Assembly (NCBI GenBank): GCA_016987375.1
Contig: PJRA01000272.1
Coordinates: 1,153,598 to 1,217,597, forward strand
Origin: Brachionus koreanus
Taxonomy: Eukaryota; Rotifera; Eurotatoria; Ploima; Brachionidae
Direction of reading: 5' to 3'
Length of the DNA stretch: 64,000 bases
Part shown: positions 36,757-49,000 of the stretch, piece by piece
Layout of the letters: every line of letters starts with the position of its first letter
Position numbering within the stretch: position 1 is the stretch's first letter
The notes under the pieces: model-generated
Databases searched by the model: none
Told to the model about the DNA's origin: nothing
Seen by the model: the letters and a program-made list of their open reading frames with translations, nothing else
Program-made: the position numbers and the translations under genes

Positions 36757-38268
36757 CTAAAGATCATCATGCTCCAAATAAGGATTTAAAAATTCAACAA
36801 AAGATTCTACATCTCGTCTTCCGCTGTATTCAGTCAACTTATGGCCTTTTTTAAACAGATACATTGTTGGATAACCTTGAATACCTTGGCTGGAACAAAT
36901 ATCTGAATGTTTAGTACAGTCAACATCGGCTATTAAGATTTGCTCTTTTTCTGCCAAATTAGTTGCTAAATTTTCCCAATCTTGGGCCATTGATTGACAA
37001 TGCCTAGAAAAATCTTAACATTGTAAAATTAAAGAATCAAACCTAACTTACCCACACCACGGAGCAAAAAATTTCTAAAATTAACAATTATCATTATATA
37101 TTAAAATTTTTGATATTTAAACAAAACCCTACCACAAACACATAACGATTCATATCAATAAAGTTCTTGAAATTTTCGTTTGATAGCTGAACAACTTTGC
37201 CTCTCAAGTCACTAGTTTCGTCATCTTGTTCTTTGTCTATAATTTGAACCTTGGCCTCAATAAATGATGTAAAGTCTTCAATTGTCCGCTTCCCAGTGTA
37301 AGAATCAATCTTAAAAAATAATCTAATAAAAAACCAACTAATTTTATAATAAATTTTTTTGAATTATTAAACTATAATTTAAACTTACAACTTTTCCATT
37401 TTGAAAGAAAATTAGAGTCGGGTAGCCTTTAATATAGTAATTTTGACAAATTAAACCGTATTTTGTGCAGTCTATTTTTGAAATTTTTATATTTGAATTT
37501 AAGTATTTTTTTCCAAGTTCATCCCTTCAATTTTTTACTTAATTTAAAGTTACTTTAAATAAAATGTATACCAAATTGGAGCCAGTATTTTACAGTGACC
37601 ACACCAAGGAGCAAAAAATTTAACAAAATGATATCCTTTTGAAATAAAATTTTCAAAATTATTCTCATCCAATTCGTTTACTGCAACTTCATTGTCAACT
37701 CCAAAATATGGGTAATCAGGTGCATCAAATTCACTAAGCATGAATGCTTCAATAGACTCTAGTGTTCTCTCACCGTCATAAAATATTCCATTTCGATCGG
37801 AATTTTTGAAAAATTGAAATCTAAAGAATATAATAAGTTAACTTTTTTTAAACCATTAATTGAAAAACATCACGTTGGATATGCAAGGACGTCTTTGTCT
37901 GAACAAAGCTCAGTCTCTTCAGTACAGTCGACTTTGGCAATGGAAAATTTTTTACGTTTATTGTGCTTTTTGGACAATTGGTTCCAAATATTAACCATTC
38001 TTTTACAATGTCCGCACCTTTTTATGATATTATTAATTAAAATTAGATTTTCTATGAAGAATTGCTACCAAGGAGCATAAAACATCACAAGAGTTCCTAC
38101 TTCTGGCTGGCTAATCATATCCATAAATATTTGTTGAGTGATTTTAAAAGGTTTTTCATTGGAAATGTCGATTTCATCGAAAACACTTGCCACATCTTCA
38201 TTATCAGCATTGGTCAATACGGTAATTATAGTTAAAAAAAATATGATCAAAATTTTATCATAAACCAT
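36757..38268 (-). CDS. TXNDC5: Endoplasmic-reticulum thioredoxin protein with three domains (TXNDC5/ERp46-like)
   Basis: Protein disulphide isomerase of the ER lumen. Seven exons: 38069-38268, 37874-38017, 37572-37820, 37389-37524, 37133-37309, 37052-37074, 36757-37003, giving 391 residues (human 432). A signal peptide opens the protein (hydrophobic [13 protein letters not shown]). Three thioredoxin domains follow, each with an APWCGHC active site: one split across exons 1-2, one in exon 3, one split across the 23-nt microexon 6 and exon 7. Each domain also carries the conserved DCT and the cis-proline GYPT or AYPT. The C-terminus is HDDL, a KDEL-like retrieval signal. The order of three catalytic domains without an inactive pair fits TXNDC5 rather than classical PDI. 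Confidence 0.93.
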
Positions 38269-40049
38269 CTATGTTTAAAATTTTATTTTAATTGTTTTTG
38301 TGGCAAATAGAAATTTAAATTTCAAATTATTCAAATTTAAGTTGTTCAGCTATCATATAATTTAATATATTACGTTTACTAATTTGGTATGCAAATACAG
38401 AAATACTTCGTACTGAAGCACAATTAAAATAACTATTAAGTGAAATTTTTTTTTCGTATAGTTGAAGAGTTAAAAAAGATTTTGATCGAGAATTTAACCC
38501 CAGCATGTTATTTTTAAAAACCACATTTTTTCCATCTAGCACGAGTATATTAAAATAAAAAGAAGCTTTTTTATGAATTTAATAAATCAATTTTTTTTAA
38601 GTGGAAATATTCCAATATATATTTTTCTATTTGAATAATTAATATTCAAATTAATTAATTTTGTATTTAAATTTTTGTTTTTTACAATATTTAGTAGTTT
38701 GCTTTTAAGATACTAGATTTAAAAATCAAATTAAATAATAAGTTTTTATTTTTTTGCTTAAAAATGATCACAGTTGTTTCAACGAAAACACTTGAGACAA
38801 CTTCTAAAAAAGCTTGACAATAAAAATTATATAGAGAAATAGCAAAATTATTATTTGAAAAACTTAAATACTGAAATTAGAGTTATTTTTAATTTTATAT
38901 TAATAACAATATTAATAGCTGTGATTATGAAACAAATTCAATTTTAAATGAATTTAGGTCTTCATTTAATAATTAGCCTATTAATATTAATAGTTAATTA
39001 AGTTAGTTAATTGAATAAATATAAATGGTACAATTGATTTCATAAAACGTTGTTTACAGTACTATTTCTGTGAATTACTTTATATTTATTCATTTAGAAA
39101 ATAATTTAAGAAAAGCTTTTTCTTAAAACTGAACAGGGCAGTCCTGAATGGTAGTGCCTTCTTTTCAACCCTCATGATTCCAATCTTTTTAAAAAATTAA
39201 ATATTATATATTTTTATTTATACACGATTAGAGAGGAAAATAAATATTAATATTAGATTAAAATTATTGTGGTTAGGATTGAGTCCAAGGGGGTTTTGTC
39301 CAGCTGTGGTGAATGTTGTATAGCAGGTTTTCTTTTCGTTGATTTTAAATTAATCCTCATTTTTTCAGTATTCAATGGTTCTATTTACTGCCTTTTGATG
39401 AATCACTTGAATTTTTTATTACTAGCTTTGGAATCCCAAATACTGAATAAATACAAGACACAATTGATGTCATACATCCGTTGTTTATAGTACTATGTAT
39501 GTGAATTACTTTATAGATAATTTCAGCCCTCATGATTCTAAAAAAGATATAGATAATAAATCATGTGCGGTGACAATCCAACATGTTTTATTTTTGAATA
39601 GGTCCCACGATGAAACAGATTACCTGATAAATTTGTAAAATCCAAATCAAAGGAAGTCGGACAAATTTAATGGATATAGTTGCTTCAGTTCAAAACTGCC
39701 AAGTAATAGACCAAGAAATTCTTGTTAGAATTTCGCAAAAAGAACTACTAACTAATCAATATGATTTTTCCCAGAAACATTGATGATCATATATGTAATA
39801 AACAAGTTTTAAATTAATTCGAACTAAGGATTATAAATTGTAGATAACAAGGTTTAAAATATGATTTTTAAAATACATAGCTTTAGCTAATCTTTGCTGT
39901 TGAAATCGTTAGATATGATATGACCAGTTAGAATGAATAAAAAATCAAAGACTTTATAGTAGTGAGAAATTTTGTAGACCTCTTAAATCTAAAAAAAAGT
40001 TAAACACTAGTAATAAAGCTAAAAAGTAAAAGATAGAACAAAGATACAA

Positions 40050-40238
40050 AAAAGAAAAACTACATATTTTTTTTCTAGTTGTGCAAAAAGGTTCTGTAAA
40101 CAGTACAATGTTGTACTAATTTGAAAAATGAAGAGCACTTGCAAAATTTAGATATCATTTGTACAAATTTGTACAACATTGTACTGTTTAAAGAACCATT
40201 TTTTCACAACTAGAAAAAAAATATGTAGTTTTTCTTTT
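40050..40238. repeat. Inverted-repeat element, about 190 bp
   Basis: Left arm AAAAGAAAAACTACATATTT then TAGTTGTGCAAAAAGGTTCT and GTACAATGTTGTAC. The right arm is the inverse: GTACAACATTGTAC, AGAACCATTTTTTCACAACTA, AAATATGTAGTTTTTCTTTT. The arms are about 70 bases with few mismatches. No coding capacity. Confidence 0.85.
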
Positions 40239-40420
40239 ATGTACTAAGATTTCACATTGCCCAATTTTACTATATTTTATTCATATACATCATTGATAAA
40301 TATAAATTATCCTAGCTTCAGCTTTTTTGTTTCTAAAAACTAAGTTTAACCGTAGAATATTAACTTTTATTATTAATATTGTACAATTTATTTTCTTAAT
40401 TCTTAAAAAAAAAAAACATA

Positions 40421-40993
40421 TATAGCACTGATTTGCTATGAGGATTTGGCGATATTTTACGTAAATTTTTGTAATATATGTAAAAAACTGTTATTTAACG
40501 ATAAATTTCGTAATATGAGCAGTAAATAGCTTAAAAAATGATCGATGCAAAAAATAAACGAATTAAATTTTAGAGAAAATCATTTAATAAATATTAAAAA
40601 TTAAACTTTTACGTTTTTGCACATTTTATTATTTTATTTTACAAAAATTTACCTGGAAAAAAATAGATTTTTACAATATTTTACGTAAAATTACAAAATA
40701 TTTCTTATTATTAAAAATTATTTAGAAAAATAGAAAATTCAAATTTTAAATGGAAAAATTCAAAAAAGAGCCAAAATCAATTGTTTTTTTGGCTTTTTTG
40801 AAAAACTGTAATTTTACGTAAATTAAAGTTATTTAACGTTAAAAGACGTTATTTATTGTTAATTATAGTGATTTTACAAAAGCTATTTACTGCTCATATT
40901 ACGAAATTTATCGTTAAATAACAGTTTTCTACATATAATTGCGTTAATTTACGTAAAATATCGCCAAATCCTCGTAGCAAATCAGTGCTGTAT
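40421..40993. repeat. Long terminal-inverted-repeat element, about 570 bp
   Basis: Left arm TATAGCACTGATTTGCTATG then AGGATTTGGCGATATTTTAC runs about 108 bases to GAGCAGTAAATAGCTT. The right arm (from about 40880) is its inverse, from AAGCTATTTACTGCTCATAT to ATCAGTGCTGTAT. The internal 350 bases are A/T-rich with more GTTATTTAACGTT-type units and no transposase, so it is a non-autonomous DNA element. Confidence 0.85.
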
Positions 40994-41307
40994 CTATAAA
41001 GTACTGTAATAAACGGTCACTACTGTGCCATTTATATTTATTCAATAAACTAAAATTATGTATAATATTTTTTTTACTGTTTGTTTTTAATTGGTTTTAA
41101 TAAATAATTAATTTTTTTTTTATATAGTCTTCTAGTATTAATTTATTATTTGTGTATAGATATTCATAGAGGCTTTAATAAATAATATAATAAAAAAATT
41201 ACTAAATAGATTAAAATTAATTTATTCGTATTAAAAAAGTTAGAAAAAATTAAATTAAAATAAATAAAAAAAAACAACTCAAATGAATTATTTTTTGAAA
41301 AAGTGTT

Positions 41308-43662
41308 TTAAATATTATTATTTACAGATTGAACCATTTGATCCTCAATTAGCTGCATACTTTCATTAATGATGCTGACAGTATTTAAAAAACTTGAGGA
41401 CGAAGTTTGAGACTCATTTTGTTCTTTATTGAATAAATTTAGTGCACTATTAACCTGCGGAATAGACCTATTTAAGTCAGTAAAGCACATATTTTGACTT
41501 GTTTTGATCTCATTTTCTTCTAGTCTGAGTCTTTTCAAAGGTGAAAAAAGCAAATTATTGCTTGATATATTAGTAGAACTCGACGAAACAACTGATTGAT
41601 TTGAGGGTATAATTGGACATTGATTACTTGTAGGCAAACTAAAAATAGATTCAAACGCAGGTGCTGGTGTGTTAAATAAATTTTTTTTAAGTCTATCGCC
41701 AAATGATGAAATACTAGTTACATTTGATTGATTTGTTATCTGACTTTGTCGAGTTGGAGTTTTACTAGGTGACCCATAAAAATTATTTTTGGAAATTATA
41801 TTTTTTTTGACTGATGGTGGATCATTTATTGGTGAAGTTTGACTCACAATATCAGAATTGATACTACTAGGAGAAGGTGGTTTAACAAAGTTGAAAGAAG
41901 TTGTAGGAATATTTTGACTAGAGGCAGATTTATTCTCTTTTCCCTTAAGATCTTTGCCAGATTCCAATTCAGCAATATAACTATCACTTTTTTCTAATGC
42001 TTTTTGAAGTCGTTTTATTTCTTTTTCGTAATTTTCTATTTTTGACTCCATTGCAGCCATTGTATATTTACTAGTCCTTTAAATTATTTTTTTAATTTTT
42101 GATATTTTATAAAATAATGTTTTGTATTTACATTTGAGAATTTTTTTCATTTAATGTTGCCTTTAAGCAAGATATATCTTGAATTAGCATTGAATTTTCG
42201 CTTTCTAATTTTGTATTAAGCTAAAAAATATTGGAAAAATAAATTTTGGATTATTTTAGGATTAGTAAAAATTCTTACTTCTTTAAGCATATCTTTTTCT
42301 TTAGATGTTTTATCAAAATTATTTTCAAGTTCTTCCAGTTTTTTGGTTAACGAACTATAATTGTTGTCTGATTGAGGTGAATTCAAGCTAACATGTTTGT
42401 TAAAATCCTAAGTAAGAAATATTAATTAGTTTTTTTTTATTAAATCAATTAAAATAATGCTTAAAAGTTATTTATTTTTTTTACTTAAAATAGATTACCG
42501 ATGGGGCTGTGAAGTTCGTCTCAATTCGATCTTTTCAATTCAGAAAAATTTTAATAACTTTTTTACTATAATAGATAATTTTTTTCTGTAAAATGCTTAA
42601 TTGTGAGCAAATTTGCTTTATGTAGTAAAATAAGTCTGCAAATTTCTACATTTATTAGGTCATTAAAAAATATTCTAATCAACTGTGCAATTAAATTACA
42701 GAGATTTTGCAGACTTAGATTTTCGGATTAAGCCACGTCCCTTAAACATTTTACATAACTAAATTATCTATTATAGTAAAAAAGTTATTAAAATTTTTCT
42801 GAATTGAAAAGATCTAATTGAGACGACCTTCACAACCCTATATAAATTTGCTCTTATTGAGCTTAATTATTCTTTATTAGTTTAAATATGAACTAACATA
42901 ATCTTGTGAAATTTTTATTCAATTATCAGAAATACAAGAGGCTACCCACAAAAAAATAAAAATTAATAACTCTATTCAAAGGTTTCACAGATTTTTTAAA
43001 AATTTTGTAGTGAATGAATGGAACAACTTGTAAATTAATGTTCAATCAATTTTTAATTTACAAACATTAGTTTATAGAAACTTATAAAATATCTAGTTAT
43101 ACGCATTTTTTAGTCTTATATTTATATGTATATAGTTGACACATCATCTTTTTTAAAATTAAAGGAATTTTTTAAGATTTTATATAATAATTTTTTGCTT
43201 CTTTAAAAACGATTTAACATCCCTTAAATATTGAATTGTTTTTTTTGCCGTTAATCAAATAATATTTACCTTCAATTTTGAAACCTCATCAGTCAATGAA
43301 TCAATTAGACTATTTAATCGACTAATTTCATCTTCATATTGTTGAAAAAAGTTTAGAAATCTAGCTTTACGTGTTGCACTGTGAGAAAAATCTGTAGGCT
43401 TAATAACATCGGTATCATCTGGATTGTCAATACCACCTAGAATTCGTTTAAAAGAATTCTCTTTATCAGTTGGAATTCTACATGTCGGACATTGTTTTGT
43501 TTTTTGGAGCCACATGTCAATGCAATTTGCACAAAATGCATGTAGATTTGGACACACGCAAGGTTCTTTTACTTTACCGAGGCATATTTGGCATGTTATT
43601 GGCAAAGTAAAAGTAACAGGTTGGCTAGAATGTTTTGCTGCCGTCAAAAAGTTGGAACTCAT
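41308..43662 (-). CDS. OBI1/RNF219-like RING-finger E3 ligase, copy B
   Basis: Paralogue of the gene at 6646-10309. Exons 43270-43662, 42279-42407, 42132-42220 and 41308-42076 give 459 residues. C3HC4 RING: CQICLGKVKEPCVC, HAFCANCIDMWL, CPTC; this copy is closer to vertebrate OBI1 (ITCQICLGKV). RKARFLNFFQQYEDEISRLN and a coiled coil with MESKIENYEKEIKRLQKALE follow, then a Ser/Asn-rich tail shorter than in copy A. Exons 1 and 3 have exactly the same lengths as in copy A (393 and 89 nt). Intron 1 is 862 nt because it contains the inverted-repeat element at 42502-42841. The end could be extended by splicing at a GTAAAT near 41323, but no fitting exon was found. Confidence 0.9.
42502..42841. repeat. 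Inverted-repeat element inside intron 1 of OBI1-like B
   Basis: The left end GGGGCTGTGAAGTTCGTCTC and the right end GAGACGACCTTCACAACCCT are inverses. The arms continue for about 80 bases through AATTCAGAAAAATTTTAATA and ACTATAATAGATAATTT. The centre has no coding capacity. Its insertion explains the long intron compared with 61 nt in copy A. Confidence 0.85.
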
Positions 43663-46064
43663 TTTTCGGATCTATTAATTTTGCTTGTAATATTTCAGTT
43701 TTATACAATATAGAAAAGAGAAATTCGTTATGACCGCTTAATAAAGCCCTATATATACAAAATAATTTCTATTAATTATTGATGTCTGAATTATGATGCA
43801 TCATTTTTGGTCTTATAACAAAGATAAGCAATCATTTTAGTCTTATTGAATAAAATTTTGATATATTTGACTGTTTAGCACGTGGCCAAAATTAGGAAAA
43901 TATATTTAAGGAAGCAAACTAAAATTCTTTAAAAAAATGATGCTGAAAAAAATTAGTTTTGGTGACCGTATTAACTGGACAGTTGTTTTACAGGCGGTTT
44001 ATCACCAGTTTATTTTAGCGTTTAAAAATTTTTTTTACAATAATTTATTTAAAAAAAAATTTAAATATCTTACAAAAAGAGGACTTTTAATATATAAAAA
44101 TTCAGAACTTGAAAATTAATTCTAGTTATTTTGAGTTTAACAATCGCCCCACAATATAAATTTTTAAATAAATAAAATAAAAAATTATAAAATACAGCCT
44201 AAATTTTTTGTAATCTCTAAATAATCAAGATATTTAAAAATTAATTTTTAAAAAATTATTAAAAAAAAAATTTAAAATAATTACTAAACAATTACTAAAT
44301 GGAGCAAAAAGTTACCCACTAATAGACCAGCAACCGCGAGTAACCTCCTTTCTTTTGGAACGGCAAGCATCCGCAAACAACCCTAAAAAAATAGGAATAA
44401 AATTATTTTTAACTTAAAAGTTTAGATAATAATTTCAAAATACTTTCTATATTATTTTTTGTACTAAAAGCAAAATTTCGAGAATTTGAAATAGAAAAAC
44501 CTCTTTTATAATTGTCTAATACAATACTAAAAATGTTAGGCATCATGCTTAGTTTTTTTAATTTTTTCTATCAAATTAATTCAATATTTAATATATTTTG
44601 TTATATTCTTTTTAGAAAAAAATAAAAAAAACAAAAATTTACTAAATGTGAATAAAGTGTATGAATCAGATCTCATTAAATATTTTATTTTAAAAAAGAC
44701 GGCAAAAAATTTACTAATACCAATTATTTTACTTTTTTGATTATCACTTAGTCAAGAAAAATTGCCTAAAAATGGAAAATAGCAAATGTTACTCCAATTT
44801 TTAAAAAAATAAGTAAAATTAATGCAAGTAATTATCGTCCTGTTTCCTTAACAAGTAACCTTTGTAAGATTATTGAGAGAATATTAAAAGACAACAAGAT
44901 ATCTTATATTATACGTCACAACTTATTATCAGATTCTCAGCATGGTTTAATGCCGCAGAGATCTTGCTCCACATACTTTTTATAGTCAATAGATTTTGTT
45001 ATGTTAGGTCTTAGTAAAGGATTATCTATTGACATTATCTACACCGATTTTTCGAAAGCTTTAGACAGAGTTTCACACAGATTGCTAATTTTTAAACTAA
45101 AAGCTTATGGTTTTACTGGATTGATAATTGACTGGATAGTAGGTTTTCTTTATAATACATAGCAGAGAGTTGTTTTAGATTCATCAACGTCTAAATGGTT
45201 GAAAGTTACTAGTAGAGTGCCAAAAGGGTCGAGCTTAGGACCGCTTCTTTTTTTTTTAAATATTTATCAATGATCTTTCAAATGTTATAATGTGAGAAAT
45301 AATGCTGATAATACAAAAGTATTATCAATTGTTAAAGATGTAAAAGACAACATTTTACACCAAAAAGATATAGAACATATTTCAAGTTTCTCTCACCTGG
45401 TCTTTTGATTTAAACATCGAAAAATGCTTTGTAATGAATATTGGTTCAAAAAACCCAAACTATGATTTTACGATTTTTAATAAATATGGAACTATAAAAC
45501 TATCTAAAACGATTAGTGACATGCAAACTTGCTTAGTTTTTGAAATTCAATTTTTAGGACTTTAGGAAAAGAGTTATATTATATATTATAAAAATTTGCT
45601 GTATTCTTTTGTATCAAAATTCAAAAAAATCAAACAGTCGTATTTAATCAGTATTAATTAAATACCTTTTGAATTTGCAAATTTTAATCATTTATTGATT
45701 AAAATAAATTTTGAAAAATTAATTGAATAATTTTGCAGAATTCATTCTTAACTGCTGAAAAACAGATTTATAAAAAAGTCTCTACAAAAAGCATTGAAAT
45801 TAAATTGCTCTTTTAAGATGTTTTAGATAAAATTTTACACTGTCCAATTTCGCAATAAATTTTAGCTAACCCAAACAATAAATTATCCAGATTCGTTTTT
45901 TCGTCTGCAGTAATAAGATTTAACTTTCAAACAGCTAGTTTTTTACCACTAACTTTTCTTAAGTCACTTAACCAATTGAACATAAAAATTGATGCTAAAT
46001 ATAAAAAAAATTTTCGGCCAAAAACTTTATTAATAAATATTTTTAAAAACATAAAAGTACCAGT
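43663..46064. other. Intergenic with dead retroelement
   Basis: Upstream region of OBI1-like B and downstream region of TDRD3. Apart from the LINE fragment (44755-45560) it shows one G+C-richer island of about 80 bases at 44302-44382 with acceptor-like TTTTTTTAG before it on the minus strand. I could not assign that to a protein. The rest is A/T-rich. Confidence 0.5.
44755..45560 (+). mobile_element. Degenerate non-LTR retrotransposon reverse transcriptase (Jockey/CR1-like)
   Basis: The plus-strand translation reads WKIANVTPIFKK, SNYRPVSLTSNLCKIIERI, LLSDSQHGLMPQRSC, IDIIYTDFSKALDRVSH, LKAYGFTGLIIDWI, VPKGSSLGPLLF and FINDLSNVI, then NNADNTKVLSIV. These are the ordered motifs of a LINE reverse transcriptase; the catalytic YADD-type box is worn to NNADNT. 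At least two in-frame stops and a frameshift in a T-run show that it is dead. No endonuclease domain is seen upstream, so it is 5'-truncated, as LINE copies usually are. Confidence 0.85.
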
Positions 46065-49000
46065 TTAGTAATTTCTTCTGTTGAAATTTTGATTACGATT
46101 AAAATTTCCTCTATTTGTTGGATAGTTGTTATTTGTCTTAAAAAAAAAAATTAATTATTAATGAGAATAAACTAGAAGAGTTGAATTAATTGTTTAGCAT
46201 TGTGAAAGAAGACCACTAAACCACCAAATGATCACTAGGGAAAAAAATCTGTTTCTTTAATTTCAAATAATTTTTCTAATTACTATTTCTGTTAATTTAT
46301 CTAATTTTTAGATTTAAAATTTAAAAATAATATAAATTTTTAGGTCATAAAGACAGTCAACAGATACTTTTGATGGTCTAGTTGGCGCCATCTACTATGC
46401 CCAACAATATTTAATCTCTACTCTTTGATATCTAGGTTCTTGATCGTATTGATTGTTTGCATATTCATCTTCGTAATAATATCCATAACCATCTCTATTA
46501 TCATATCTATAATTAGATTGTTGATAGTTATAATTTTGATAGTTGTTCCTGTTATTGTAGTTTTGTTGATATTTTTGAGAACGATTAAATGTCATAGATG
46601 GAATACTATGCATATGTTGGCCTGTTTGATAGTTCATTTTATTATTGTTAAAATTTCTATTTGAATTCGCATTGTTTCTGTAATTTTGTTGTTGAGATTT
46701 TCGCACCTCGTCAAAGCTACTTTTAAATTCTGTTTTCGATTCTTGAACAGGTTTATCTTCAAAATCAGCTGGATTGTAGTAAAAATCATCTTTAGTTTCA
46801 GATGAATTTTTAGGATCGTCTCCGAGTCCAATGTTAAAATCATTTGGATCATAGACTTGTTTATTTTCAACTTGTCTATTGACAGCTTGTTGTGGCCTTT
46901 TTCCGCGTTGATTTCTTTGACCTCTGCCTCTGGTGTCGCGTATCTCAACCAATGGTTCCGGTTTTTCTTCATCTAATTTATTTTTTTTTAAATTTGAAAT
47001 TCACATATCACAATCGTCACAATTATACCTTCCAGATTCAGTTTTGTCTTAAATGCGTCAAAAAGAGTCGCAGTAGCTGGTGGCCGAGCAGTATTATTTT
47101 TATCACTGTAGTCTTCTTCATTATCTACGTCTCTAAATTTTCCTTTTTTGTTTTTTTTTGTTTCTTCTTAAATAATTTAAGTCTAAATTATAATTGAATT
47201 AAATTTTTAAATTTTAAATTACTTTTTTTATCAGATTGAGCAACGTTTATTTCTGGCTTAGACTCTGAAATTATTTTGCTTTTATCAATAGTCTAAAATA
47301 TTTCAGTTGAGAATTTATATTTTCAACACTTTTTAAATTACTTGTTCAACAAATGTTTTTGTTGTTTTTGATTTAGCTTCAAGAGCTTCTGCAACGATAG
47401 CTTTTCGTGATTCAGAAAATTCGTTAAAATCATCTTCTTTTTTTTCTGTTTCTTCAAAGACTCTTTTGCTCGTATCAACTTAAAATTCAAAAATTAATTA
47501 CAAATAGCTTTTTGACCAAAATCTAACGTAATCCAACCTTGAGTTTGTTGCCTTGTTCCAAACGGAACCCATGGTGGTGGAGGAGCATCTGTCATGCACA
47601 ATTTACGAATATGATTCGATAAGTCTTTGGTTAATTTCCACTTTTCTACCAAATAATCAACATGGCCGCCGAGTATTTTCACATTTTTAGCACATAAAAT
47701 AATCAAATTCGACTTAATCCTAATTTCACCAGTTAGATGGATTTTTGTTCCCGGTGGAGTGTTTAGGTTTAAATTAGGAATATTCTCCATTGCTAAGCAA
47801 TTAATATTTGTTGAACCATCGGTCAGGGTCAGCTTATACATTGGTGGTGCAGAATGTGAGTGCTCATTTTCCTTAGGAGCACCAATGTTTCGAAGTTTGA
47901 TTAATTGAAGTACACAATTTGCTTCATACTTAACAAATATTTTTACTTTTTTTGTTTTTGTCAAAGTACTTTTTCTGTAAAATTACTGATTCAGACTTTC
48001 CATTTATAACTGCGTCAGGTAAATGCTTTGATCCTATGGTCTTCAGATCTCCCTTTAATTTTTATAGATTAGATAAATTCAAATAAAACTTGCATTACAT
48101 AGACTAATCATATAAGCTTATATATTATAATAAAACATTATTATGATCACGCTAAATTAGTTATTTAAAAAAAAAATTAAAAAATTTATATAATAATTTA
48201 ATACTCAAACTATTTATTATTAATAATATTGGACACTTTTTTTATGCTCTATATCTTTTGAACAGTTCATCAGATTTCCAAAAATTCAATTTTATTTTAA
48301 TATTTATTTATAGTAACAGATTCAAAAAGTTTAGGTGGATATGATTTTATTTATTTATTTGTTTTCTGTACCGAGCTAATGCTCCTTTAGATTAAAAAAA
48401 GTAAAATTTATAAAAAGTTGATAAATTGAAATTAATTGTAACAAGATACATATGTTTAAATTTATGATGGCTCAGGAAAAAAGGAGGAAATAGTAAGATT
48501 GCAATTACACGATGGAGTACAGTTTTCAATATATCTTGATTCGAAATCTTACTAATATCCCTCCCCCAATCTGACAACCAATAGAATAGAATGATTCAAT
48601 TCTGCCCTGACATATCTCTCACTCAACTCGAAACTGTTAGTTGTTAAGTTTGTTAAAGGTCTCGTGAATCATTAGGAATAGAAAGAGCATCATATTTTAG
48701 ATTCAAAATAGATCTGAGTTATGAATTTTGAAAATCTTGTAATATTTTAATTTTAATGGTTTCTGAAAATGAATTTAAGCAAAAAAAAAAAATAATCTAA
48801 TATTGATACTATCAAAGATTTGTATAGGTTAGTCAATATTTTGAGTTTGGGATCCCATTTTTTATTTGATAGATATTTTATTGTGCTAAGTCTCGAATTA
48901 CAACTTTTTTTAAAATTCTCTGTCATGTGATTAAATTTATAAACAAATTCCTCATACTAAACTCTATCAAATTTATTTTTATAAGATGTTCAAAAGTTTG

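Larger units (their letters stand above)
38269..41307. other. Repeat-rich intergenic region
   Basis: Lies between the 5' end of the TXNDC5-like gene and the 3' end of OBI1-like gene B. It contains three copies of a GAATAAATATAAATGG repeat (39007-39092, 39443-39516, 41000-41049), an inverted-repeat element (40050-40238) and a larger one (40421-40993). A minus-strand open frame at 38327-38542 (LDGKNVVFKNN at its start, no ATG there) resembles nothing I know. Confidence 0.5.

Noticed and set aside
38327..38542. 71-codon minus-strand frame (LDGKNVVFKNN at its start)
   Set aside because: No ATG at its start, and not recognised. It might be an exon or transposon remnant but cannot be supported from sequence alone.
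39269..39490. 73-codon plus-strand ORF with hydrophobic segment
   Set aside because: Its 3' end lies inside the dispersed GAATAAA repeat; no similarity or splice support.
48509..48570. Possible TDRD3 exon (SDWGRDISKISNQDILKTVL on the minus strand)
   Set aside because: It has an acceptor, a donor and the right phase, and loosely resembles the N-terminal region, but no ATG exon fits upstream. The exons at 49868-49952 and 50010-50056 match TDRD3 better (SGWHISSDSIDEF, LLN|GDLKTIG) and splice in frame without it.
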